From Vicia villosa (taxonomy: Eukaryota > Streptophyta > Magnoliopsida > Fabales > Fabaceae): 64,000 bases of DNA. Below, in pieces: positions 44,688-55,164 of the stretch. The position numbers were made by a program, and so were the translations under genes. Within the stretch, counting starts at the first letter, position 1. Every line of letters begins with the position of its first letter. The stretch spans positions 620,001 through 684,000 of the forward strand of contig NW_026705217.1 of assembly GCF_029867415.1 (NCBI RefSeq), given 5' to 3'. Under the pieces are notes generated by a model. That model saw nothing but the letters and a program-made list of their open reading frames with translations. It had not been told where the DNA came from and searched no databases.

Positions 44688-47600
44688 TGTGGACCGTCCT
44701 TTCGGGCCATACCCCTCCGTGGGTGGGATACGTGAACTGACTCTTTTTTGTCGATCGGACGCTTTCGCGTCACTTTTGAAAAAGTTTACAGAGTCGCCAC
44801 CGACCTTTTATTTTATCCAATGAAGGAAAGGTTTATAAAAGAAACAGAAAAAAGACCTTTGAGAGATTCTGGGTAAGGGGGTAGGTTATACAAAGGGAAG
44901 GTGTTAGCACCCTTTGTATCCATGGTTATCCATGGGCTCTTTAGTTTGCTTAGCTCATTTGCTTTACTTTTCAATTGATTCGGAATGCTTTACCTGTGTT
45001 TTTGAAATACCTTTGCAAATAGAATTTGTAATGATCCTTGTGCGGATATATACAAATGCTTGTTTATCTTTCGAAAGATGTTTTGAAAAGATCGTTAATT
45101 TTGTAATGATCCATGTTTGGATGTATACAAAATATTGTCTTTTGGAAAATTCGTTTTAAAAAAACAACAGTGTATTAGAATTTTGTTTGTTTTGATTTTG
45201 AGCAAGCAAACTAGGAGGTCTACCCTGAGTTAGGAGGTCTTTATCCTTGTTCCCTTTAAAAATCTATCCATTCGTCGGATATAAACAAAAGGTTCGATTT
45301 TGTACTCGAAACAGTAGAAATGTAACTTTGATTTTGAAAAGAGTGAAAAGGGGTCACCCTAGGAGGTGCAAATGTGATTGTGATTGAATTCAGATATTTA
45401 TCTTTGAAGTTAGTGATCTGACGGTTCAGTTTTATCTTTGACATACACGCAGTTTATATGGGTGCTGGAAATTAAAATGCGGAAATGTAAAGTGCAGAAA
45501 GTAAATCTACGCTATTACATCGATTGTGCGGGAAATGTAAACTAGCCTATTTACATGAATTTGACATCCTATACATTTATCTAGGAATTTTAAATTGCAA
45601 GAAATAAAAGGCATATTTTTGTATTTTTGTGATTTATTTTAAATATAATTAATGCATTATTAATTAATTTAAAATAAAGAAAAGATGGAAATATGATTAA
45701 ACCTAGCAAATAAGTTTAAAAATATGTACAAAATGTTTGTTAATTGATTTTAGAACAAAACTAATTTTTTTGGAATTTTTGAAATTTGTTTTTGGATATT
45801 TTAAGTTAATCAAAACATAATTATGCAAATAATTACACAAATAATTAAAACTTAAAGAGAAAATTATCCTAAATATGTACAAAATTAGTTTATGATATAT
45901 AAACAATATTTAACACAAAGAACAATTTTTTTTTTTATGATTTTTTGACTAATTAAAATAATTAATAAGCAAATATACAAATACATACTAATTAATTATG
46001 AAAAATATTGAAATTTTGAAGAAAAATAAAATATTTTTGTTTCATAAAATAATATATTATTTTAGAAGTTTAAAATATTTTTTGTGGAATTTTTGGAAGT
46101 TTTTAACTATTTTTAATTAATTTATCAAAGAAACTAAAATAAAAATAGAAAATAAAATTAAAAATATAAGGATACTGATCTGGTGTGGCAATTAATGAAG
46201 GAGCATGGTGAGCTTGCATGTGTGAGGCGTTGGATTGGCTTTGAGATTGATCCAAGGGCACAGATTTGTAGGTGCATGGTATGATGGTGTACACTGAATC
46301 CAAGGGGATTCAAAGTCTTTGCAGGGGCCCACGCTGGATTGACCAGCGAATAAGATTTGAGGGAAGGGCCACCTTGGCGCGCTGAAAAGTCAGACGAACC
46401 ACGCTTGGACGCGTGGTCGTCTTCAACCTCCAGAAGTGAGGTTTTCAGCTTCAAATAGCGGGGGTTTTTAACCTCCCCTATTTGGACGTTAAAATTCCAG
46501 TTTTTTAACAACCTATGAACCTGCAAAAAATACGAGTTAGCAATAGAAACAAGTGACCCAGATCCACTAATTAGAGTGTCCTGAATCCAAATATGTCATT
46601 TGTTTTAAGGTTTGAAGCTCCTAGCTATGGATACGAAGAAGATGAAGCTTAAACACTCATGGACTCGTTTTAATGGTGGAGCCTGATCCTCACGTTGGAA
46701 CACTCATGCTAAGGCCCAGATCACACATATAGGTCCCCATAAGGATGTTAGGGTGGTTAGTTTGCAGTGAAATTAGTTGCATATACAAAAACGAAAATAA
46801 AACTCATATGTACATGAAGAGCTTTAAGTGCTTTATACGACTCTCATATGTCTATATTTAGAGCTCAATCTTACTCTATAATGTTTGAGGAGATGATTAG
46901 AAGTGTTTATTGGTATTGATATTGATTGGAAATTTGAATTTGAAAATTACAAAGTATATGCAAATTTTGAGAATTTTTGTGATATTTCTTGCTATACTCT
47001 TGCCCTATTTCGTGTGTCCCCTTCTTTTGCTGAAGTATGATGCTTCTTTTATAGCCCAAAGTTGCTTGGAACTCAAGCTAAGAAGCTTTGTTGTCTTTGT
47101 TGAAAGTTTGATTTTTAAAATATTAAAAATCTTTGAATTGTTGACCAAGCTTGACTCCATTCAATGCTCTTGTCTTGCTCTTCAATTCTTGCAGAAAAAA
47201 TGAAGATTCCTTGAAGTGAGTCATACTTGGTGGCCAAGCAACCATTATCCATGCATTTTCCTTTTAATTTTAATCTTAAAGTAAGATAAAATTATGCAAA
47301 AAATGGCCAATAAAGATGTGGGCTTTGTCTTGGTCGTGGGAGGCCCATAGTAACATGGCAAAGATGTTTGGACCATAAAAACTTGGACTCATTTGGAAAA
47401 AAAACATTTTTGAGCAATGTTGATTTCATGCATTTTCCCAAAATTTAGCCAACTTCAACAAGGTGTAAATCCTTCAATTTTTGTCATATGAAGGAGATCT
47501 TGCACTTTTTGGAAACCTCAAAGAGTCCTCTAACCAATGTCTTTGGTCTCATATCAAAATGATTTTTGGTTCTCCTTGTGTGTCCATTTGAAAAAAGTGT

Positions 47601-49457
47601 CTTTTTGTTGACTTTGAAAATGACCTGTAATGTCTTTGGCCATATTTTTCAAATGGTGAATGCTATGACCATGGGATCAATTGCATTTGAAAGATAATTG
47701 AATTTCCTTCAAAATGAGCTTTGGTTGACATTTTTTGGATGAAGGATGAGAGAGTTATGATCAGTCAAAGTTGAGTTGACTTTTCAGGCAAAAACCCTAA
47801 TTTTGAATCTTAGGGTTTTGTTGATTTTTGATCTTTCCTTGATGAATTGTGATCATCCAATGATCAAATGTTGAATCCTTTGACAAAATATGGACTTTGA
47901 CAAAAAATTTCATTTTTGACTGTCAGTTGACTTTTTTGGTCAAACGGGTCGTCTGTTGACTGTTTGAGCTGCTGACGGTGCGTCTGAGTGAATTGAAGTT
48001 TGAAAATTTGTATGATGGTACTTTGAGATGTATGGATGTATATGAAATCCATTTGAGCTCTCAAAACTTGTTGCTCCTGTTAAAACAAGAAAAACCCTGA
48101 TTAGGGACTGTCTGTATAGGAGGCAGTTAAGCGTACCTGATTTTTGTGCAGTGTTGAGTTTCTGCTAATCATGTGATATTCAGAAGACTTCTAACACAAA
48201 AATCTTGGAAATTTGAATTGTGAATGATTGATTTGATTGATTGTACAAATCACTGTGAATTGTACTGTCTGCAGTTTGTCTGTCAACCGACTGTTCGTGT
48301 ACTGAAGCAGCAGTTAAAGTGAAAAATCAACCGTCAAAGTTAATTTTCTTTTTTTTTTTGTTGTTATTTTTGTTTTTGTTTGGTGTGAAGCATGAAAATT
48401 TATTTACATGACTTGTTAGAAAACAGAAACATAATAAATAACTGATATTTACGGTATGCGGGCAAAATTACCGATAATAACCTGAAAATTATTTAATGCA
48501 CAGAAATAGAAATATTTGACTGGCAGAAAATACACAAAATATTATCTTAGTAATTAAGCAATATTATGACAACTAGTACAACATTTAATACTGACAGTAT
48601 AAATATTACATACTATATTGAAAAGTACGACGAATAAACGGTACGTTTAAGAAAATAAGAAACACGACAAATTTTAAAAATGACGGTTGACGAACCATGC
48701 TATGATTAATAACATGTAGAGGAGTGGGAGTGCAACCATTGCAGGTCCACACTTCTCAGGACTGTGTAGGCAGAAGAAAGTTGTGATCACCGTAGCAATG
48801 GTGACGACTGTAAGAAGCAGTGTTTCTATCCATTTTGCCATTTTTGCTAGGGAAGAAGAAATGATGGATTATGAGGTAGGAATTTGAAAGATGATTTAGA
48901 ATTTGATGTGAGATTTGTGGGAAGAATGAGAGGTATTTATAGAATGGAAAGAAGGAAAGAGACGTTGGGGAATGATGTGATTCCGTACAAAAGGAAAATT
49001 TGAGTGGAAGTAAGATTTGAAAGAAAGTGTATGATAGTGTTGGAAAAAGGAGAGATTTGATTTTTGAAAAAGAGATTTGAAAAGATTTTTGCAAATAATG
49101 GAATATAATACAAAAATTAGTGGGAAACAAAAGATAATAATAATCTACTTGTTACCAGTACAGTCTGAGTTTCCTGATTCTGCGCCTGCAAAAAGATTTT
49201 AACTCTGTACCAATTGTGTCAGTACTATTTATCTGTAAATAAATAAATAGCATGTGTGAAGTAATAAACAGTATTTGGTGTTTGCGTAAGAATAAATTCA
49301 ACTGCAAGCCAAATCACTGTATAAGAAAAGTTCTAAAAACTAAGTATTTCATATGTCAGGATATTTGTTGAAATAAAAATCCATGATTATATGAGACCCT
49401 TAATTTTCAGATTGGAGTTTTCTTGAAAAATATGTGGGCAAATTTTGGGGTATAACA
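44688..49457 (-). repeat. 3' LTR of element D
   Basis: 4770 bp, TGTGGACCGT to GGGGTATAACA in + orientation, hence TGTTATACCCC...CA on minus. It ends with the conserved Ogre-type U5 (GTCGCCACCGAC, CCTTTGTATCCATGG). It is very A/T rich at 45590-46170. The block at 47450-47780 (AGTCCTCTAACCAATGTC, CTCATATCAAAATGA) resembles part of LTR C. A TATA box is at 48933-48943 on minus. ORFs up to 124 codons have no recognisable domain. Confidence 0.93.
48933..48943 (-). promoter_or_regulatory. Candidate TATA box of LTR D
   Basis: On minus, CTATAAATACCTC is a good plant TATA motif, located about 520 bp from the LTR start. The copy that would drive the element lies outside the window, near 65446-65456. 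Confidence 0.55.
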
Positions 49458-49470
49458 GTTGCCCCTATTC
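49458..49470 (-). promoter_or_regulatory. Polypurine tract of element D
   Basis: On minus, GAATAGGGGCAAC lies directly before TGTTATACCCC. Confidence 0.85.
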
Positions 49471-49819
49471 AATCTTCTTAAACCTGAAGAGATTGTATGA
49501 ATCTGAAGGTAGAAGATGATTGAATATTTAGATGCCCTGAAAATTTGCACTTACCTTGATCAGAAGAGATGTTGGAAGTGGCATTTGAATGTCGTCTGCG
49601 AAATGTTGTTGGCAGATTGAAACATTACCTGAGATGGGCTTTCAGATGCCACCAGGTGAATGTGTTGATGGTTTGTTCATCAGAATGAATTCATTGATTA
49701 TATCTTGATGAAGGATTTGAAAGTCTTTGTGTTGACTGTTTCGGAACCGTCCAAGGTTACCGCTTTAAGTCTTGGAAGATAATCGTTACGGAACTTGTCC
49801 AAAGTTTTTTTAGATTTTG

Positions 49820-50060
49820 ATCATTGTGGAACCGTCTGAGGTATCGCTTTTAGATCTGCAATGTTAGATCGTTCTGGAACCGTCTGAGGTATCGCTTTTA
49901 GATCTGCAATGTTAGATCGTTCTGGAACCGTCTGAGGTTTCGCCTTAGATCTGAAATGCTAGATCGTTCTGGAACCGTCGGAGGTATCGCCTTAGATCTG
50001 AAATGCTAGATCGTTCTGGAACCGTCTGAGGTATCGCCTTAGACTAGCAATGTTAGATGA
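49820..50060 (-). repeat. 47-48 bp tandem repeat of element D, five copies
   Basis: GGAACCGTC(T/G)GAGGT recurs at 49828, 49876, 49924, 49971 and 50018. On the element's strand a unit carries GATCTAA, then an ACCTCAGACGGTTCC block. It lies in the 3' untranslated region before the polypurine tract, like the arrays in A, B and E. Confidence 0.9.
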
Positions 50061-51261
50061 TAAATGAGTTGAGAATGAGAGTTCTTCAGAGTGAATCTTT
50101 GGTTTGATTGTATCTGAAAGGACTGCTTGTCTGAATAAGATTCAGGATGAACACTGCATGTGAGTGAGAACATCTTTGCTGAAGACATCTGTCTACCTGA
50201 AAAATCAAGTTAATAATATGCGATGTCTATGATGCATGTATGATATGAGATCCTCGAGCTAGAGGAGAAATATGCAAGTTATGTTGTGTATGAATATGCG
50301 TATGATGCATGATTGTGAATGTGAATATGAGTGTGAATGTGATGCATGGTTTATGCAGCTTAGAGCGTGTCAAGCTCCTGATTGGGAAAATAAATCCCAG
50401 CTTAGTCGTCAAGAAATGAAGGCATTGTGATTGGGAAAATAAATCCCTGCTAGCCATTTGGAAGTGAAGGCATCGTGGTTGTTGATGATCTTCTGTCTCG
50501 CTTGAGTACCCTGGGTTGGGGAAATTCTTTGAGAACCAGGATGTTCTATTGAAGGATCTTTGATTACTGCTCGGGGATGAACAGTAGTTTTGAGAGTTCG
50601 GACTGTGACGCCCTTTGGAGTGGGAATGAGGAAGATGCATAATCCTCCGATGCACTATCTGACCAAGTTTGGGTGCGGAGATCACACCTTCTGAAGACAG
50701 TAATCTGGAACAACCCTGCTGGGGAATAAGACTTCTTTCGAAAGAAAAATCTTTTTGAGGGATTTGTTGAGGAATGTGTCTCCATTGGGGAAACTTCCTT
50801 CTGATGCTGGTTTAGGATAATGTCCAAATAATTGGGACATGTCCGGAATGCTATTCCTGTTTTTCCTGGTAAACATCAATCATATTCAAATGCATATGTT
50901 CATTCAAAATATCATTGGGATGCTCGCGTATTCAAAACAGAAAAAATGAAAATGTTAGTTATAAGCTGCATTGATTTTTGAAAAGGTGCCGTGATAGGCG
51001 GATTAGTATAGGGAGACAACAATCCTAGAAGTAGGAAATTGTCAGAAAGTTTTGAAAAGTATTTATGAAAAGAAATAGCTATGTGAGAACGATCCAGTCA
51101 AGTTTCAATTCTGCTATTGCCAATCTGTCTTCGAGCATCTCATCCCTCACTTGTTGGAAGAAAGTGATTGGACTGATCGGTGTCTTTGAGGTGTTGAACC
51201 TTGTCGGTGAGTAGGCAGCTGAGCGGGACATAGTTGTATGCTTTATTCCCTAATTTTTGCC
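50061..51261 (-). other. 3' untranslated region of element D
   Basis: No credible gene. It holds an ATG/CAT-rich patch at 50220-50345 and two AAATAAATCCC(A/T)GC-type repeats at about 50385-50450. It corresponds to the 3' regions of A, B and E. Confidence 0.65.
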
Positions 51262-51401
51262 TAGGCTGCCCTTTCAGGTTTTCAGCCTACCGGGATTGTA
51301 TTTGTTTTGTCTCTAATTTTTGCCTGGATCGCCCTTTCGGGTTTTCAATCCACCGAGACGCTCATTTTTGCCTAAGTTGCCCTTTCAGGTTTTCAACTTA
51401 G
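51262..51401 (-). other. Three tandem hairpins directly after the pol stop of D, with covarying stems
   Basis: On minus, in order: CTAAGTTG/CAACTTAG (51401-51394 with 51379-51372), TGGATTG/CGATCCA (51352-51346 with 51331-51325, one G-U pair) and TAGGCTG/CAGCCTA (51289-51283 with 51268-51262). Each encloses a 14-base loop AAAACC(T/C)GAAAGGG and is followed by GGCAAAAAT. The stems differ in sequence yet remain paired, while the loops are almost invariant. An A-run of about 14 bases lies between the pol stop and the first hairpin. Confidence 0.75.
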
Positions 51402-51422
51402 CGAGCTGTATTTTTTTTTTTT

Positions 51423-54400
51423 TTAAGCAAAGTACTTTTTGACTATGTCCGCATTCACAGGGTGTGGGAAATCCTCGCCATCCATGGTGGTAAGCAACAT
51501 GGCACCGCCGGAGAATATTTTCTTGATTATGAATGGTCCCTCGTAGGTGGGGGTCCATTTGCCTCTGGGATCACCTTGTGGTAAGATGATGCGTTTGATA
51601 ACCAAGCCACCAGTTTGGTATGCTTGACTTTTGACTTTCTTGTTGAATGCTTTGATCATGCGCTTTTGGTATAGCTGGCCATGACAGATAGCTGCAAGTC
51701 TTTTCTCATCGATCAAGTGTATTTGGTCGAATCGAGTTTGAATCCAATCGTCTTCGTCTAGATCGGCTTCTTTCATGATCCTTAAGGAAGGAATCTGGAT
51801 TTCGATTGGGAGAACTGCTTCCATACCGTAGACTAACGAGAATGGAGTTGCCCCTGTTGAAGTACGCGCAGATGTGCGATAACCATGAAGAGCAAAAGGT
51901 AACATCTCATGCCAGTCTTTGTAGGTTACTGTCATCTTTTGTATGATTTTCTTGATGTTTTTGTTGGCGGCTTCGACAGCGCCGTTCATCTTTGGTCGAT
52001 ATGGAGAAGAATTATGATGTTTGATCTGGAACTGCGTGCAGAGTTCAGTAATCATTTTGTTGTTTAGATTCGTGCCATTGTCAGTGATGATCCTTTCGGG
52101 GATGCCGTACCGACAAATGAGATTGTGCTTGATAAACCTGGCTACCACATTCTTGGTGACAGAAGCATATGAAGCTGCCTCTACCCACTTTGTGAAGTAG
52201 TCAATAGCGACCAGGATAAAGCGATGTCCGTTGGAAGCAGTAGGTTTGATTTCTCCAATCATATCAATACCCCACATTGCGAAAGGCCAAGGAGCCGTCA
52301 GAACGTTTAATGGAACTGGAGGTACATGCACTTTGTCGGCATATATCTGGCATTTGTGACAAGTTTTGGAATGATGATGGCAATCTGTCTCCATGGTAGA
52401 CCAGTAGTAACCTGCTCTCAAGATCTTTTTAGCCATTGTATGTCCGTTGGAATGAGTACCGAAGGTACCATTGTGTATGTCTTCCATGATTTGTTCTGCT
52501 TCCTTCTTGTTTACGCAACGAAGTAAAGTCGAGTCATGGTTGCGCTTGTACAAAGTTCCATTGCTTAGGAAGAATTTGGAGGCAAATCTCCTTAGAAACT
52601 TTCTGTCGTTAATAGATGCCCCTTCAGGGTACTCCTGGGTTTCGAGATACCTTTGTATTTCATGGAACCATGATTTGTCTTCCATTTGTTTGGTATCGAT
52701 CTCATTGCAATAGGCTGGTTCGTCTTGCCTGTAAATGGTGATCATAGGAGCTTCGTCGTCCCAATTGACTTTGAACATGGATGACATGGTAGCTAAGGCA
52801 TCAGCTAGTTGATTTTCTTCGCGTGGGATGTGTTCGAAAGTGATCTCCTCGAAGTAAGGAATCAAACTCAACACATGTTCTTTGTATGGAATTAGATTTG
52901 GGTGCTTTGTGTCCCATTCCCCTTTGACTTGGTAGATTACCAAGGCCGAGTCTCCGTAGACTTCAAGGAATTTGATTTTTAGATCAATTGCAGCTTTGAG
53001 ACCCAGAATGCATGCTTCGTATTCGGCTATATTGTTGGTGCAATTGAAACACAATCTGGCGGTGAAGGGTGTATGACCTCCTGTGGGGGAAATGATCACA
53101 GCTCTGATGCCATTGCCGAGCGCATTAGAAGCTCCGTCAAAAACCATAGTCCATCGGGATCCTGGTTGTTTGTAGTCATTGACTAGCATAATGTCTTCGT
53201 CTGGGAAGTCAAAGTTCAATGCCTGATAATCATCTACTGCTTGATGAGCTAAATGATCAGCTACCACACTTCCTTTGATTGCTTTTTGCGAAGTGTATTG
53301 AATGTCATATTCTGTTAGGATCATTTGCCATCTTGCAATCCTTCCAGAGAGAGCAGGTTTTTCGAACACGTATTTGATTGGATCCATCTTGGAGATCAGG
53401 AAAGTGGTGTGATTTAGCATATACTGTCTTAGTCGGCGAGCCGCCCATGCTAAGGCACAGCAAGTTTTTTCGAGTAGTGAGTATCTTGTTTCACAATCGG
53501 TAAACTTTTTGCTAAGATAGTAGATTGCGTGCTCCTTTCGACCGGAATCGTCATGTTGTCCGAGTACACACCCCATTGAATCTTCTAACACAGTTAGGTA
53601 CATTATCAGAGGTCTGCCTTCCACAGGAGGTAACAAGATTGGCGGTTTTTGAAGGTATTCTTTGATTTTATCAAAGGCTAACTGGCATTTGTCATTCCAT
53701 CTTTCCACTTGATCTTTCTTCAGTAATTTGAAGATTGGCACACAAGTAGGAGTCATATGGGCAATGAATCTGGCTATGTAGTTTAGACGTCCCAAGAATC
53801 CTCTGACTTGTTTCTCGGTACGGGGTATAGGCATTTCTTGAATGGCTTTGACCTTGGCAGGATCAACCTCAATACCTTTACTGCTGACGATGAAACCTAA
53901 GAGTTTACCGGATCTTACTCCAAAGGTACACTTGTTCGGGTTCAGTCGCAATCTGTATTTCTTGAGTCTGTCAAACAGCTTGTGTAAATGACTCAAATGT
54001 TCTTCTTCGGTGTTGGATTTTGCGATCATGTCATCGACATACACCTCTATTTCCTGATGAATCATATCATGAAATAGTGTTACCATTGCTCGTTGGTAGG
54101 TAGCTCCAGCATTTTTTAGACCAAAGGGCATTACTTTGTAACAAAAGGTTCCCCAGGGAGTTGTGAAGGTTGTTTTTTCCATGTCTTCGGGTGCCATCTT
54201 GATTTGATTGTACCCTGAGAATCCGTCCATAAAGGAGAATACCTTGCATTGTGCGGTATTGTCAACTAGTACATCGATGTGCGGTAAAGGGAAATCATCT
54301 TTAGGGCTTGCCCGGTTCAGATCTCTGTAGTCTACACACATTCTGACTTTCCCGTCTTTTTTGGGTACAGGCACGATGTTAGCTATCCAAGGAGGATAAC

Positions 54401-54971
54401 TTACAACTTTTAGGAATCCGGCATTGAATTGTTTTTCAACCTCGTCTTTGATCTTTTTTGACATATCAGGCTTACTCCTTCGCAGTCTCTGTTTGACCGG
54501 AGTGCTTCCTTCTTTGATTGGCAGGCGATGAACTACAATGTCCGTGTCAAGGCCAGGCATATCTTGATAAGACCAGGCGAATATCTCGGCGTAGTCTTGC
54601 AACAATTGAATCAGTCTTTGCTTGACACTGTTTTCTAAGTCAGCCCCAATTCTGACCTCTTTCTTTTCTTCGTCACTGCCCAAGTTGATGACCTCAATCG
54701 GCTCCTCATGAGGCTGTATGGCTTTTTCTTCTTGTTCTAGAAGTCTTGCAATTTCTCTTGACACTTCACAATCTTCCTCACTTTCGTCCTCAGTTTGGTA
54801 GATCGGATTTTCAAAGTCATGACGGGCAATAGCAGAGTCGTTATTGACTGGATCCAGCGTGTATGTGAATCTGCATGGTAGATATGTGAGTGTGTATGAA
54901 GAGAAAAACATAGCTATTTGAAAGCGAATAAAGAAAGAAAAAGGATCACAAAATTTTGAACATGCAAGCAT
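51423..54971 (-). CDS. pol: Ogre D ORF3: reverse transcriptase, RNase H, second RNase H, integrase
   Basis: A 1182-codon frame encoding the enzymes that copy element RNA into DNA and insert it. Residues about 34 onward are probably the true exon, since a splice acceptor-like CTACCATGCAG ends at 54871 and the earlier residues look intronic. RT motifs include VPVPKKDGKVRMCVDYRDLN, FMDGFSGYNQI and YVDD at 311-314. A gypsy-type RNase H follows (from LEDSMGCVLGQHDD to about ADHLAH). A second, archaeal-type RNase H starts at FDGASNALGNG (D612) and includes NNIAEYEA and ADALATMSS; two RNase H domains are a mark of the Tat lineage. Integrase has a zinc region (GTHSNGHT...CHKCQ) and D903, D964, E1000 (DD35E). 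All catalytic residues are present. The end is TAA at 51423-51425. Confidence 0.93.
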   Translation of the reverse strand: MLACSKFCDPFSFFIRFQIAMFFSSYTLTYLPCRFTYTLDPVNNDSAIARHDFENPIYQTEDESEEDCEVSREIARLLEQEEKAIQPHEEPIEVINLGSDEEKKEVRIGADLENSVKQRLIQLLQDYAEIFAWSYQDMPGLDTDIVVHRLPIKEGSTPVKQRLRRSKPDMSKKIKDEVEKQFNAGFLKVVSYPPWIANIVPVPKKDGKVRMCVDYRDLNRASPKDDFPLPHIDVLVDNTAQCKVFSFMDGFSGYNQIKMAPEDMEKTTFTTPWGTFCYKVMPFGLKNAGATYQRAMVTLFHDMIHQEIEVYVDDMIAKSNTEEEHLSHLHKLFDRLKKYRLRLNPNKCTFGVRSGKLLGFIVSSKGIEVDPAKVKAIQEMPIPRTEKQVRGFLGRLNYIARFIAHMTPTCVPIFKLLKKDQVERWNDKCQLAFDKIKEYLQKPPILLPPVEGRPLIMYLTVLEDSMGCVLGQHDDSGRKEHAIYYLSKKFTDCETRYSLLEKTCCALAWAARRLRQYMLNHTTFLISKMDPIKYVFEKPALSGRIARWQMILTEYDIQYTSQKAIKGSVVADHLAHQAVDDYQALNFDFPDEDIMLVNDYKQPGSRWTMVFDGASNALGNGIRAVIISPTGGHTPFTARLCFNCTNNIAEYEACILGLKAAIDLKIKFLEVYGDSALVIYQVKGEWDTKHPNLIPYKEHVLSLIPYFEEITFEHIPREENQLADALATMSSMFKVNWDDEAPMITIYRQDEPAYCNEIDTKQMEDKSWFHEIQRYLETQEYPEGASINDRKFLRRFASKFFLSNGTLYKRNHDSTLLRCVNKKEAEQIMEDIHNGTFGTHSNGHTMAKKILRAGYYWSTMETDCHHHSKTCHKCQIYADKVHVPPVPLNVLTAPWPFAMWGIDMIGEIKPTASNGHRFILVAIDYFTKWVEAASYASVTKNVVARFIKHNLICRYGIPERIITDNGTNLNNKMITELCTQFQIKHHNSSPYRPKMNGAVEAANKNIKKIIQKMTVTYKDWHEMLPFALHGYRTSARTSTGATPFSLVYGMEAVLPIEIQIPSLRIMKEADLDEDDWIQTRFDQIHLIDEKRLAAICHGQLYQKRMIKAFNKKVKSQAYQTGGLVIKRIILPQGDPRGKWTPTYEGPFIIKKIFSGGAMLLTTMDGEDFPHPVNADIVKKYFA

Positions 54972-55164
54972 CCCATGATTTTATTGAATGCACATAATCA
55001 TGATATGACAAACCCTTTTTATAGAAGGACCGTTGTGCTAAGGCACACGGCTTTCAAGCTCATGGTTCGATTGTTCAGGAACCACTTTTATCTTTGCACA
55101 AAGAAAACAGGAAATGGCATTTACTCCTGATCAAAGGAGATCACATCCTCTGCTTTCCAGTTGT
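54871..55164 (-). other. Candidate intron between protease and RT of Ogre D
   Basis: The gag-protease frame ends at 55165 and the RT frame is different. Ogre elements are known to carry an intron here that joins the two when removed. The acceptor is clear: CATATCTACCATGCAG ending at 54871. The donor is not: the only GT close before the stop, in CTGG/GTGC, would not give the RT frame, and GGA/GTAAAT lies after the stop. So the intron's presence is likely but its 5' end is unresolved, and the true span may begin upstream of 55164. Confidence 0.5.

Noticed and set aside
46158..46526. 122-codon minus ORF in LTR D, repeated at 62671-63039
   Set aside because: Identity reflects the near-identical LTRs. 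No domain or coding signature is visible.
48756..49130. 124-codon minus ORF across the TATA region of LTR D
   Set aside because: It is Phe/Ser-rich and overlaps the likely core promoter, so it cannot be translated from the element's own main transcript.
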